This document shows, piece by piece, positions 15,777-24,551 of a stretch of 38,169 nucleotides of DNA. Source of the DNA: Moraxella bovis (GTDB taxonomy: Bacteria; Pseudomonadota; Gammaproteobacteria; Pseudomonadales; Moraxellaceae); the NCBI RefSeq assembly GCF_002014975.1, contig NZ_MUXV01000005.1, positions 18,567 through 56,735 on the forward strand, read 5' to 3'. The notes under the pieces were generated by a model. That model worked only from the letters and a program-made list of their open reading frames with translations. It was not told the DNA's origin and did not search any database. Numbering within the stretch: position 1 is the stretch's first letter; each line of letters starts with the position of its first letter. A program made the position numbers and the translations under genes.

Positions 15777-17897
15777 TTAGTAGCGACTCACACCGTCGTT
15801 AACGATGCGTGGTGTGACAAAGATAAGGAGCTCTTCTTTGTTGTTAAGCCTAACATTATTTCTAAACAAACGACCCACCCCTGGTAAATCACCCAAAAAA
15901 GGTACTTTACTTTGGTTGTTACCAATGGTGTTCTTAAAGACACCGCCCAGCACCACAGTCTGACCATCTTCTAAGATGACATTGGTTTTTATCTCATCTG
16001 TATTAAGAATTGGTACGCCCAACACCCTATTGCCGGAGTCCGCAGAGTTGGTAATTTCTAAATCTAGACCTATCTTACCCTCTGGGGTGATGTTTGGTGT
16101 GGCAGATAGCACTAAGGCCGCTTCTTTAAAGCTGACTGTTGTTGCACCACTGGCTGATGCCTCTTGATAAGGAATATCCACCCCAGATGAGATTCTGGCT
16201 GGTTGTTTATCAGATGTTAAGACTTTTGGCGAAGAGATAATCTCTCCTTTATTATCAGCCTGCATTGCTGACAATTCCAAGCCCAGTGCATAATTATCAA
16301 TATTCAACAGTCCTAGCGATATACCACTTGTAGCTGCAACACCTAAATCAACAGCAAAGTTACCAAAACGTGATTCGGTGTTTGAAGAAGACAATCCCTT
16401 CATTCCGCGAATGTCAAATTTATTACCCGTTCTATTAAAACCCCATCTTACACCCAACTGCTTAGAAAAAGAGTCTGATGCATTAACAATGCGAGCCTCA
16501 ATCATTACCTGTTTAACAGGAATGTCAATAGTTTCAATTAATTGACGTACATTTGCAATGCTTCGTGCCGTATCATTGATGATGATGGTGTTGGTACGAC
16601 CATCAAAGGTAGCATTACCACGTGGGCTAAGTAGTGAGTTACGGTTATTATTAGAGCCACTTGAACTACCAACTCTATCTAATAGACCATGAATGTCTTC
16701 CGCCTTGGCATAGTTAAGACGGATATGCTCTTGACGAATAGGTTCTAATTCATCTACCTTTTTAGCATCTTCCAACTCTTTAATTTCGCGTGCTGCCAAC
16801 TCTTCAGCAGGTGCTACCAAAATCACGTTACCATTTTTGCGCTGACCTAGATTTTTACTTTTTAAGATAATATCTAATGCTTGATCCCATGGGACATTAA
16901 TAAGTCTTAATGTAATATTACCCTGCACATTATCAGCAGCAACGATATTATTTTCGGTGAATTGACCCAATACATCCAGCACCGTACGCACTGATACATC
17001 CTGAAATTCCATTGATAACGGTTCACCAGTATAAACCTTCTCTTCAATGGTCGGTTCACGGAGCATTTTTGGTGGCAATACTGAGATGTTAAGTGTTGCA
17101 CCTGATTGATAGGCTTGGTACTCAAAATCACCTGTCATGTTAACCGTAATAACACCATTTTGACCTTGATTTTTTGCATCAATATCCGCAACCAAACCAC
17201 TACCATTAATACGTTTTAATAAATGACGTGGAATGGTAGTGCCAGTGGTGCGAACCACCAGTTTATTACCTTGGCGTTGTACATCTACAGGAATAGACTC
17301 ATTGGTTAGGTTTACGGTAACATTACCACCATTAGCATTACCTGAGTAATCGACTGTTGAGACGCCGTCATAACTACTTGCCAAAGAACCCGAGGTAGGT
17401 GCTAACAATGGGTTTACTTTTACAGTCATCGGCTGTGCTTCTGGTTGGACTGGCGTGGTAACAACCGCAGGGGCGGGTTCATTTGCTACAGATTGGGTGG
17501 TCGATGAACCGCCCTGTTTTATATTAATAAGTAGCTGATTACCTTGTACTGTGCTGGTGTAGCTTGCACTATCCTTTAAGTTAATCATTAAGCGGGTCAT
17601 AGAGCCGTTATTTAGTGCAGTCACTTCATTAACCACGCCACGGTTGATGGGCATACTTCTTGGCAATCCACCACTACTTACTTGGTTAAAATCAAGTGTC
17701 AATTGCTTACCGCCTGCCTGTTGATAAGCCACAGGGGTTACAGGCTGACCATCAAAAGCAACTTTAATTTGCGTAGTATTAGCACTGATTTGGTTGGCTG
17801 ATAGACCTTGAATAGCTAAAGCATGTGCTTCAACCGCCATAAAACTGATTGCCAACGCAGAATAAGCAAAGGCAGACTTTTTGGTTAAAAAATTCAT
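15777..17897 (-). CDS. pilQ: Type IV pilus secretin PilQ
   Basis: Outer-membrane ring through which the pilus passes. The 706-residue protein has a signal peptide (ending VEAHA). Two AMIN-type peptidoglycan-binding regions lie at about 30-125 and 180-275. A secretin N-terminal (STN) domain lies near 290-360 (SMEFQDVSVRTVLDVLGQF). A NolW/N1-type domain lies near 390-465. The secretin core follows from ~470, including VPILNTDEIKTNVILEDGQTVVLGG and the C-terminal VPFLGDLPGVGRLF and ELLIFVTPRIV. A Ser/Asn-rich loop (SSSGSNNNRNS) sits in the middle. The ATG has GAGGATG upstream. It is last in pilMNOPQ. Confidence 0.97.
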   Translation of the reverse strand: MNFLTKKSAFAYSALAISFMAVEAHALAIQGLSANQISANTTQIKVAFDGQPVTPVAYQQAGGKQLTLDFNQVSSGGLPRSMPINRGVVNEVTALNNGSMTRLMINLKDSASYTSTVQGNQLLINIKQGGSSTTQSVANEPAPAVVTTPVQPEAQPMTVKVNPLLAPTSGSLASSYDGVSTVDYSGNANGGNVTVNLTNESIPVDVQRQGNKLVVRTTGTTIPRHLLKRINGSGLVADIDAKNQGQNGVITVNMTGDFEYQAYQSGATLNISVLPPKMLREPTIEEKVYTGEPLSMEFQDVSVRTVLDVLGQFTENNIVAADNVQGNITLRLINVPWDQALDIILKSKNLGQRKNGNVILVAPAEELAAREIKELEDAKKVDELEPIRQEHIRLNYAKAEDIHGLLDRVGSSSGSNNNRNSLLSPRGNATFDGRTNTIIINDTARSIANVRQLIETIDIPVKQVMIEARIVNASDSFSKQLGVRWGFNRTGNKFDIRGMKGLSSSNTESRFGNFAVDLGVAATSGISLGLLNIDNYALGLELSAMQADNKGEIISSPKVLTSDKQPARISSGVDIPYQEASASGATTVSFKEAALVLSATPNITPEGKIGLDLEITNSADSGNRVLGVPILNTDEIKTNVILEDGQTVVLGGVFKNTIGNNQSKVPFLGDLPGVGRLFRNNVRLNNKEELLIFVTPRIVNDGVSRY

Positions 17898-17931
17898 TAT
17901 TTCATCCTCAGAATAAATCTAGTTGGCTCTG

Positions 17932-18462
17932 TTAATTTGGTGATACCAACGGAGTGGTTTTTTCAACGTATTGCTCATCAGTATCTTTGACAATCTCAAT
18001 CAAATTGATTTGAGTTGAAGTAATCTCAACAATACGCCCATGGTTTTTACCTAGGTAGTTACCAACCTGAACATCATGCACCATCATATCAGGCGTCTGT
18101 ACCAATCCATATTCCTGACCATTAGGTGCAACCACTTTACCACGATATGTTAGTTGCAACAACTCAAATTCTTCAAGTGGCTCTTTCACTCGATTCTCAT
18201 CTGGTTTTACAGAAGGCGTCTGCTCCCTGACTTGCTGACGTTCGCGTAGGCTTTTTGGCACAAAAGGGTCGGACTCACCTTGAGCAGCATAAACAAAGTC
18301 TTCAATCTTAAGGGGTTCTGGTGGCGGCTCAATAGCTTGAGGTCCTTGACTGCGAATTTTTTGCATTTCTGATTCGGCAAGGCTAACACGATCGGTGCAA
18401 CCCACCAATAAAGACAGGAGCATTACCAAACCAACATTGGTTTTTAGAGAAAAATTAATCAC
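17932..18462 (-). CDS. pilP: Type IV pilus inner-membrane lipoprotein PilP
   Basis: Links the PilMNO inner-membrane complex to the PilQ secretin in the periplasm. A lipoprotein signal ends in the lipobox LVGC with C22 as the lipidated residue. A Pro-rich linker follows (QAIEPPPEPLKIEDF). A beta-rich domain lies from ~105 on: LLQLTYRGKVVAPNGQEYGLVQT, VGNYLGKNHGRIVEITSTQINLIE, a close match to the family's HR domain. 176 residues is normal. The start overlaps the pilO stop by 4 bases, and pilQ begins 34 bases after its end. Confidence 0.95.
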   Translation of the reverse strand: MINFSLKTNVGLVMLLSLLVGCTDRVSLAESEMQKIRSQGPQAIEPPPEPLKIEDFVYAAQGESDPFVPKSLRERQQVREQTPSVKPDENRVKEPLEEFELLQLTYRGKVVAPNGQEYGLVQTPDMMVHDVQVGNYLGKNHGRIVEITSTQINLIEIVKDTDEQYVEKTTPLVSPN

Positions 18463-19301
18463 TTGCCCTCTCCTTCAGTTGACTTCACTTCTTCGGCAGT
18501 TGCATTTAAATCCACATCATCTTTTGCACGATAAGTTTTGGTTTGCAACACCAGTTGTAATTCAGGCATTCTATCAAGCGAAGGCTGAGGATTCTTAATC
18601 TCAAAGTCGTGCATGGTAATGATTCTTGGCAAAGCAGCAATGCCACTCACAAACGAACCAAACTGATGATAATCCCCCAAACCAATAATTTGAATGGGTT
18701 GCTCAATAAAAAACTCTTGCTCCACCTCAGGTTGCACAGAAATGTCCTGAAAACGCACACCACTACCACTACCCACCATGTTGATACCATCTACCAATTC
18801 AGGCACACGAGTATCGATAGGTAGCTGTGCCAATAGGTCTGCAAAGTCAGTCTCCATTTGTGCCACTTGTGCTTCATAGGCTTGCAGATGGCGGGCTTTA
18901 GACTCTTTTTCTTTGTAACTTTCAAGCAAACCAACTTGTTGATTTTCAGCCTGTTTAATTTCATCAAGTTTTTTAGAGATTAACAAAAGCCAAGCCAAAA
19001 CCAAAATAATCGCTAGCATCATCGCTAAGATGAAAATCTTAACTGGGAGCGGGGCAGAGCCATAGTTTTGACCATTTAAGGAGTTTACCTCTGCCATAAA
19101 CTTTTTGGAATCAAAAGCAGGTTTTTTAGGCTTAGAACCTACCTTTTTACCTTTGGCTTTTGTTTTGGGTTTGCCCAAGCCACCCGAGCCTTTTGGCTTT
19201 GATAAATTTGGCTTGCCAAGTTTAATTTTTTTCTTACCACTCTCCTCTGGAGTAACAGCTGTATCGGTGGTTGGTCTAGATTTTTTGAAAGGTGATTTCA
19301 T
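18459..19301 (-). CDS. pilO: Type IV pilus alignment subunit PilO with a basic N-terminal extension
   Basis: An inner-membrane protein that pairs with PilN to hold the pilus machine. 280 residues is longer than the usual ~205-210. The excess is an N-terminal cytoplasmic stretch of about 65 residues, rich in Lys, Gly and Pro (GKPNLSKPKGSGGLGKPKTK). The family-like part begins near EVNSLNGQNYGSAPLPVKIF, followed by one membrane segment (FILAMMLAIILVLAWLLLI), a coiled coil (~110-155) and a ferredoxin-like domain ending near LVLQTKTYRA. It overlaps pilN and pilP by 4 bases each. Confidence 0.93.
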   Translation of the reverse strand: MKSPFKKSRPTTDTAVTPEESGKKKIKLGKPNLSKPKGSGGLGKPKTKAKGKKVGSKPKKPAFDSKKFMAEVNSLNGQNYGSAPLPVKIFILAMMLAIILVLAWLLLISKKLDEIKQAENQQVGLLESYKEKESKARHLQAYEAQVAQMETDFADLLAQLPIDTRVPELVDGINMVGSGSGVRFQDISVQPEVEQEFFIEQPIQIIGLGDYHQFGSFVSGIAALPRIITMHDFEIKNPQPSLDRMPELQLVLQTKTYRAKDDVDLNATAEEVKSTEGEGK

Positions 19302-20176
19302 GGTTGACCTCCTACTTGGGTGCTACCATCTGTAGGTGTAGGTTGCGTATTTTGGCTATTAGGAGTATCAGTCGCTTCTGTATCCAATGTAGTATTATTG
19401 GTGGGTTCAGATGCTGGGGCCTCGCTTGTAGTTGAAGATGCTTGAGCTGGAGCGTTATCAACACCAATCGCTGAAACCTCAGGCATTGTTTGAGCACCCA
19501 CACTTTGACTGTCTACAGTAACGGGTGGTAATACAACGTCTTCACCGGTTGAATCAGTAGCTTCTTCTTTGTCTTCTTGATATTGAATCTTGGTGGTTGC
19601 CACAAATTCTACATAACTATCTTCAGGATACACAGAACGAGTACCTGCATCGGCTAATTGTTGAGAGGGCGTACTTTGATAGGCCTCTAGTTTAGTCTTA
19701 ATGCTTACCACCGCTGAGCCATCCAACCATTCACTAGCATTTAAGTTGCGTACCAAATTTGCCACAACATTGGGGTTAGCGGCAAAGCCTGTAAATGTAA
19801 TTACATCGCCTTCACGCTTGATATTGTTTAGATACATGGTATCTCTTGGGATGGCTCGAGCGATGTTATCCCATACACGCACAGGCACCGAACGACGACC
19901 TTGCAAATCTTGAATGACTTTCATCTGAGACAGCATCTGCTCGCGTTTAACCTCTAGCTCTTCAATCGATTTTAGGGCAACATCAAGCTGAGCGTTGGCG
20001 TCTTCAATGTGTTTATTGGCATTTTGTTGATTGGTCAATTCTCGATTTAAAATAGACAACACCAAAATCGTCGCCAAAATAGCAAGTCCAGCTGTCGCTC
20101 CTGCCAAGAGATTAAACTCTTTATTTCTACGCTCACGCTGTTCTTTACGCCATGGTAATAAGTTAATGCGTGCCAT
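19298..20176 (-). CDS. pilN: Type IV pilus alignment subunit PilN with a long Ser/Thr-rich tail
   Basis: Partner of PilM (through the N-terminal INLLPWR motif at residues 4-10, which is perfect here) and of PilO. A membrane segment at about 25-46 is followed by a coiled coil (~48-90) and the periplasmic ferredoxin-like domain (VITFTGFAANPNVVANLVRNL). After about residue 190 comes a low-complexity tail of ~80-90 residues rich in Ser, Thr, Pro and Ala. It makes the protein 292 residues instead of the usual ~180-200. The start overlaps the pilM stop by one base and the end overlaps pilO by 4. Confidence 0.94.
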   Translation of the reverse strand: MARINLLPWRKEQRERRNKEFNLLAGATAGLAILATILVLSILNRELTNQQNANKHIEDANAQLDVALKSIEELEVKREQMLSQMKVIQDLQGRRSVPVRVWDNIARAIPRDTMYLNNIKREGDVITFTGFAANPNVVANLVRNLNASEWLDGSAVVSIKTKLEAYQSTPSQQLADAGTRSVYPEDSYVEFVATTKIQYQEDKEEATDSTGEDVVLPPVTVDSQSVGAQTMPEVSAIGVDNAPAQASSTTSEAPASEPTNNTTLDTEATDTPNSQNTQPTPTDGSTQVGGQP

Positions 20177-21234
20177 CAGTCAAACCCCCTTAAAGCCAAT
20201 CCACATGCCGCCATCAGGCTTGGTGCATCTTTTTGGAGCGTAACGGTATCAATGCGTGAGTCAATAGACATACCCTCAAAAGGATTTGCTACTGATACCA
20301 TACCCCCGACACGTTGTTGCACCATTTGAGCCAGTCCTGGCAGCGCAGAAGTGCCACCACATAAGATAATATGGTCAACATTGTTGTATTCGCTAGATGA
20401 GAAATAAAATTGCAATGAACGGCTGATTTGTTGGACGATATTTTCCATAAAAGGTGTGAGCACGCTCTCATGATAATCAGCAGGCAGTGTATGTTCATGC
20501 TTACCGATGGTAGCATCATGATAAGGAATGCTGTAACGCGACTGAATCTCTTCAGTTAACTGAGCCCCACCAAAACCTTGCTCACGGTTATAGATAAATT
20601 CACCATCTTTGGCGATATACAGTGTAGACTGCTTATGTCCCAAATCAATGAGTGCTACCACCTGTGGGTCATTAGGCAGATTATCCACCATCAAACTAAA
20701 TGCACGCTCAATGGCATGAGACTCAATATCCATCACTTTGGCTGTCAAACCACCCATCAAGAGAGTCTCGACACGCTGATCCACGTTCTCAGAACGAGAA
20801 GCAGCAAGCAGAACTCGCACCAAGTTCGGGTTAGTCGTTGATGGTCCTAACACCTCAAAATCCATATTCACTTCCGCCAATGGATATGGGATATACTGCT
20901 CAGCGTCCAGCTTGATTTGGGCCTCGCGGTCAGAATCAGACATGTTTGTTTCCATGTCAATAATTTTGGTAATCACCGCCGAGCCTGATACTGCCGTTGC
21001 TGCGTCTTTAGCACCAGCACCAGAACGACGTACCAAACGAGCGATGGCCTCGCCCACTTCTTCACCATTGACAATATTTTTGTCAACAACCCAACCCGGC
21101 TCAAGCGGCTCAACGCCATAAGACTTCAAATGAAGTTTTCCTTGTTGTTTTGTTAGCTCAACAAGTTTAACGGAAGTGGTACTGACATCTAAGCCGAGAA
21201 GATGCCGACCCTTAGAAGAAAAAGATAGTCCCAC
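20176..21234 (-). CDS. pilM: Type IV pilus assembly ATPase-like PilM
   Basis: A cytoplasmic actin-like (FtsA fold) protein that binds the PilN N-terminus. I choose the GTG at 21234 (352 residues, GLSFSSKGRHLLGLDVSTTSVKLVEL). It has AAGGATAAAG upstream and gives the family's usual beginning. The frame is open to a TTG at 21264, so the start is uncertain. Phosphate-1 (LLGLDVSTTSVKLVEL), the ALIDLGHKQSTLYI phosphate-2 strand and the adenosine loop (DHIILCGGTSALPGL) are all visible. It is first gene of pilMNOPQ, divergent from ponA. Confidence 0.95.
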   Translation of the reverse strand: MGLSFSSKGRHLLGLDVSTTSVKLVELTKQQGKLHLKSYGVEPLEPGWVVDKNIVNGEEVGEAIARLVRRSGAGAKDAATAVSGSAVITKIIDMETNMSDSDREAQIKLDAEQYIPYPLAEVNMDFEVLGPSTTNPNLVRVLLAASRSENVDQRVETLLMGGLTAKVMDIESHAIERAFSLMVDNLPNDPQVVALIDLGHKQSTLYIAKDGEFIYNREQGFGGAQLTEEIQSRYSIPYHDATIGKHEHTLPADYHESVLTPFMENIVQQISRSLQFYFSSSEYNNVDHIILCGGTSALPGLAQMVQQRVGGMVSVANPFEGMSIDSRIDTVTLQKDAPSLMAACGLALRGFD

Positions 21235-21264
21235 AGACTTTATCCTTATATTTTTTAACGCCAA

Positions 21265-21501
21265 CCGAAAAAAACAGCATCGTTTCGGTTATAATAGTGG
21301 CTTTTGAAAGTACAGTGCGTTACTGCTTTACACCAATAATGCCAACTTCACAGTTTTATTTACCAGTTTTGTTGGAAATCTGCTATACTTAGCTGTAATT
21401 TTAACATGAATTTTTCAAAATTAACATGCTTTGTAACGCATTCTTTACACAGAGAATATGATACAACATTTTGACAACAATTTTAACCACCTAGAAACGC
21501 T
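21265..21501. promoter_or_regulatory. Divergent control region between pilM and ponA
   Basis: About 240 bases with no gene. It should hold both promoters. TATACT at 21384-21389 and TATTAT (minus strand, near 21290) are -10-like, but neither has a convincing -35. No operator palindrome is recognisable by eye. The pilM/ponA divergent arrangement is common to Pseudomonas and Acinetobacter relatives. Confidence 0.4.
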
Positions 21502-24210
21502 ATGTCTCAAAAAAATTCTGCCGTTCGTCTGATTTCTTATCTAAAAAACCTAATTTTGGCAATTTTTGCTCTAATTTTAATCTTAGTGCTAACTTTTCCA
21601 ATTGGGTTTTATGGCATGGCAATGTATCTTGAACCCAGTTTGCCAAACATCAAAGAATTAAAAAAAATGCCCTTAGAGATGCCTTTGCAAATCTATACCG
21701 CAGACCATAAGCTCATCGGGCAGTATGGCAACAGATATTCACTGCCTGTGGCTTATGAAGACATCCCTGAGACCATGATTCAAGCGTTTTTGGCGGCAGA
21801 GGATGATACCTTTTTTGAACATACTGGCATTAGCGTCAAAGGGCTTGGGCGTGCCATCACTGAGATGATTTCAACCACAGATGGACAAACGGGCGGTTCA
21901 AGCATTACCCAACAAGTTGCCAAAAACTACTTTTTAAGCCCCGAGCAAACTTTTGAGCGCAAGCTAAACGAGCTGTTCATTGCCCGTAAAATCGAAAACG
22001 AGCTGTCCAAAAAAGAAATCATGACATTGTATGTCAATAAGATCTACTTAGGTCAAGGAGCTTATGGTATCCGTGCCGCCGCCAAACGTTATTATAGTAA
22101 GTCATTAAATAATCTTACCATCGCAGAGATGGCAATGTTGGCAGGTCTGCCCAAAGCCCCGTCCGACTTTAACCCAGTCATCAACCCCAAACGCGCCTTA
22201 GAACGACGCAACTGGATTATTGGACGGATGCTTGCCAAAGGCTACATCACCCAAGCCGAGCACGATGAAGCGTTATCCGCTGACATCGGGCTTAATATGT
22301 ACCAAGAACAGCTTGATCTAAACTTGCCTTATATCGCTGAAATGGCACGTTCGGCACTGGTCGAGCGTTATGGGGCACAAGTCATGGACAGTGGCTGGCG
22401 AGTACAGCTGACCATTGACAGTGCTGACCAATTAAAAGCAAGGCAAGCCGTGCTAAACGGCACTTACAGTCATAACGCTTATACCAATGGTGTTTATCGT
22501 GGTGTTGAGGCTCTAACGGGGGATTTGGCATATTTTAAACCTTTTACTTTTAGAGACGGCGAGCGTTTTCGTGACATGCTTCCTGCCAAAGTGGTCGAAG
22601 TTAAGAATGGTCAAATCCGTGCCGAACTCCAATCAGGCGAGACAGTGCGTGTCTTTATGAACATGCGCTATGCTGACAGCAAAGTCGGGGGTAAAAGACG
22701 GGGCTTTGGCACCAACCTTGTCGCTGGCGACAGAAAAGAGCTAAAACCTGCCATTGAAGTGGGTAACATCATTCGTGTGACCAAGCAAGGTAATAGCTGG
22801 TACGTAACCCAGCCCCCACGCACCCAAGGGGCACTTGTCGCCATGAACCCCCAAAATGGGGCATTAGAAGCTGTCGCTGGTGGTTTTCATTTCAACCAAA
22901 GCAAGTTTAACCGTGCCACCCAAGGCTATCGCCAGCCTGGTTCTATCATCAAACCCTTGATCTATGCCGCCACTTTTGAAAACAGCAAGCTAAGCCCTGG
23001 CGATGTCATCTCAAATGCTCCCATCAGGATTGGTAATTGGCAACCCAAGAATGCAGGTGGTGGTGCTGGTGGTGCAGTTTCCATTTCTAGTGCTTTGGCA
23101 CGTTCACTAAACCTACCGTCGATTCGCATGATGCAAAAGGCAGGTGTTGAACCCACCCGAGAAATGCTCTCACAGTTTGGTTTGGAAAAAGACCGCCTGC
23201 CCCAGTCTCTCACCTTAGCACTGGGGGCAACTGATGCCACTCCTTTACAAATGGCAACCGCCTATGCCACTTTTGCCAATGCCGGTCACCGCATCCAGCC
23301 TTATTTTATTGAACGTATCTATAACTTTGACAACCAAACCATCTTCCAAGCCAATCCCTTACAAGCTTGTGCCGTTTGCTTTAATAAAGAGCTTAGTAAA
23401 GTCAATACCCAATTATTAGACAGCTTTGGGCATACACCAGCAGACGAAGAAACATCAGAGCAAACCACTGATGATGCCTTGGATAAAGAGAAAAATACCA
23501 AAAAAGACCAAGAACCACCTAAAAAGATAGACCACGCCAAAGCCTTGGTAGCACGCATTCACAACGCTCATAAAGCACTTGACGCCCAACAAGTCGCCTA
23601 CCGCAAAGAGAATCCTACGCTAGATGCCGCGCCCATCTTTGACCGCCTAAAACCCAAACAAGCCATTCAATTTGGTATAGCCGAGCAAGCACCACGCATC
23701 TTATCAGTACGCACGTCTCGCTACATGGCAAGTATGCTAAAAGGTGTGATGACAGGCGGTACAGGTCGTAAGGGTAATTTCCGCTCTGACTTAGGTGGTA
23801 AAACAGGCACCACCAACCAAGCCAAAGATGTTTGGTTTGCCGGCTTGCAACGCAACCATGTGGCTGTGGTGTGGATTGGCTATGACGAGCCTGCTTCACT
23901 GGGTGCAAAAGCCTATGGTGGCACGCTTGCTATGCCTGTTTGGGTGGATTATATGAAACATCAACTCAAAGACGAACCCACCAAATGGGTTGATGATGGT
24001 AATCTTGCCAAGAGCAAAAAAACCGAGCAAAGGATCATCGACATCACCGACGAGAATGAAGCCGAAGCCATGGAGGAGATTGCCCGAGAAGAAGCCGAAG
24101 AAGCTCTTGCCAATGAGATTTTAGGTGATGGTGACTCAGATATGGCAGAAAGCTCAGGTGATGAAGTTATTCCTGAGGGTGATGGCGAGAACATTCCCGA
24201 AGGACAATAA
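21502..24210 (+). CDS. ponA: Class A penicillin-binding protein 1A
   Basis: A bifunctional peptidoglycan glycosyltransferase and transpeptidase (mrcA homologue), 902 residues. One membrane anchor lies at about 12-38. The GT51 domain has catalytic EDDTFFEH near 96-103 and the GGSSITQQVAKNYFL and RKLNELFIARKIE motifs. An OB-like insert lies around 300-420. The transpeptidase has S481-I-I-K484 (QPGSIIKPL), the SLN motif (ARSLNLPS) and K767-T-G (GGKTGTTNQAKDVWF). A charged linker rich in Asp, Glu and Lys (~650-690) and a very acidic C-terminal tail rich in Glu, Asp and Gly are less conserved. The start lacks a good ribosome site. A terminator follows at 24223. Confidence 0.96.
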   Translation: MSQKNSAVRLISYLKNLILAIFALILILVLTFPIGFYGMAMYLEPSLPNIKELKKMPLEMPLQIYTADHKLIGQYGNRYSLPVAYEDIPETMIQAFLAAEDDTFFEHTGISVKGLGRAITEMISTTDGQTGGSSITQQVAKNYFLSPEQTFERKLNELFIARKIENELSKKEIMTLYVNKIYLGQGAYGIRAAAKRYYSKSLNNLTIAEMAMLAGLPKAPSDFNPVINPKRALERRNWIIGRMLAKGYITQAEHDEALSADIGLNMYQEQLDLNLPYIAEMARSALVERYGAQVMDSGWRVQLTIDSADQLKARQAVLNGTYSHNAYTNGVYRGVEALTGDLAYFKPFTFRDGERFRDMLPAKVVEVKNGQIRAELQSGETVRVFMNMRYADSKVGGKRRGFGTNLVAGDRKELKPAIEVGNIIRVTKQGNSWYVTQPPRTQGALVAMNPQNGALEAVAGGFHFNQSKFNRATQGYRQPGSIIKPLIYAATFENSKLSPGDVISNAPIRIGNWQPKNAGGGAGGAVSISSALARSLNLPSIRMMQKAGVEPTREMLSQFGLEKDRLPQSLTLALGATDATPLQMATAYATFANAGHRIQPYFIERIYNFDNQTIFQANPLQACAVCFNKELSKVNTQLLDSFGHTPADEETSEQTTDDALDKEKNTKKDQEPPKKIDHAKALVARIHNAHKALDAQQVAYRKENPTLDAAPIFDRLKPKQAIQFGIAEQAPRILSVRTSRYMASMLKGVMTGGTGRKGNFRSDLGGKTGTTNQAKDVWFAGLQRNHVAVVWIGYDEPASLGAKAYGGTLAMPVWVDYMKHQLKDEPTKWVDDGNLAKSKKTEQRIIDITDENEAEAMEEIAREEAEEALANEILGDGDSDMAESSGDEVIPEGDGENIPEGQ

Positions 24211-24222
24211 CCCTTATTCACC

Positions 24223-24258
24223 CTATAAAAACACGGCTGTTCGGTCGTGTTTTTATAG
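24223..24258 (+). terminator. Intrinsic terminator of ponA
   Basis: Thirteen-base perfect arms (CTATAAAAACACG at 24223-24235 and its complement at 24246-24258) with a 10-base loop. The right arm supplies the T tract. It starts 12 bases after the ponA stop codon. Confidence 0.8.
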
Positions 24259-24328
24259 AGTGTGTCAAGTTAATATTTGCAATGAAACGTGGTAAAAAAA
24301 ATCGCCCGTTTTTCAAGGAAAAAGTGAA

Positions 24329-24351
24329 GTTTGATAGCCATTCTATCAAAC
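24329..24351. repeat. Perfect 9-bp stem-loop
   Basis: GTTTGATAG and CTATCAAAC flank a 5-base loop. It is part of the inverted-repeat-rich gap between ponA and glmU. Confidence 0.5.
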
Positions 24352-24362
24352 GAGCTTTTATT

Positions 24363-24451
24363 ATGAAAAACAATCCGATCACTTAACTGGGTAAATTTTT
24401 AAGAATTTTAACCTAATTTTTAAATTAAGTGGTCGGATAGCCATTTTTCAT
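24363..24451. repeat. Long imperfect inverted repeat with ATGAAAAA ends
   Basis: The left arm 24363-24386 (ending CCGATCACTTAA) pairs with the right arm 24425-24451 (beginning TTAAGTGGTCGG) with one 3-base bulge and few mismatches. The AT-rich centre could extend the fold. It has the look of a small non-autonomous element. Confidence 0.5.
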
Positions 24452-24510
24452 ACAAAAACATTATTTTATTTTTACGAAATTTGTAAACATTAAACTGTGT
24501 TATAAAGGGT

Positions 24511-24522
24511 AGGCACGCCCTA
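24511..24522. repeat. Isolated terminal-repeat end shared with the element at 6880-6987
   Basis: AGGCACGCCCTA followed by AATAAA is the same as the right end of the 108-bp element. No matching left end with the full 13-base repeat is visible nearby. A weak candidate is TAGAGTGTGTC at about 24255. Confidence 0.45.
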
Positions 24523-24551
24523 AATAAATGAATGCGATATTTGATTAAAAC

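Larger units (their letters stand above)
24211..24551. other. Gene-free gap between ponA and glmU, rich in inverted repeats
   Basis: About 340 bases between convergent genes. In order it holds the ponA terminator, a 9-bp hairpin (24329-24351), a long imperfect inverted repeat (24363-24386 with 24425-24451) and, at 24511-24522, the AGGCACGCCCTA end also seen in the element at 6880-6987. It may be a stack of decayed miniature elements. No coding frame is seen. Confidence 0.55.
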
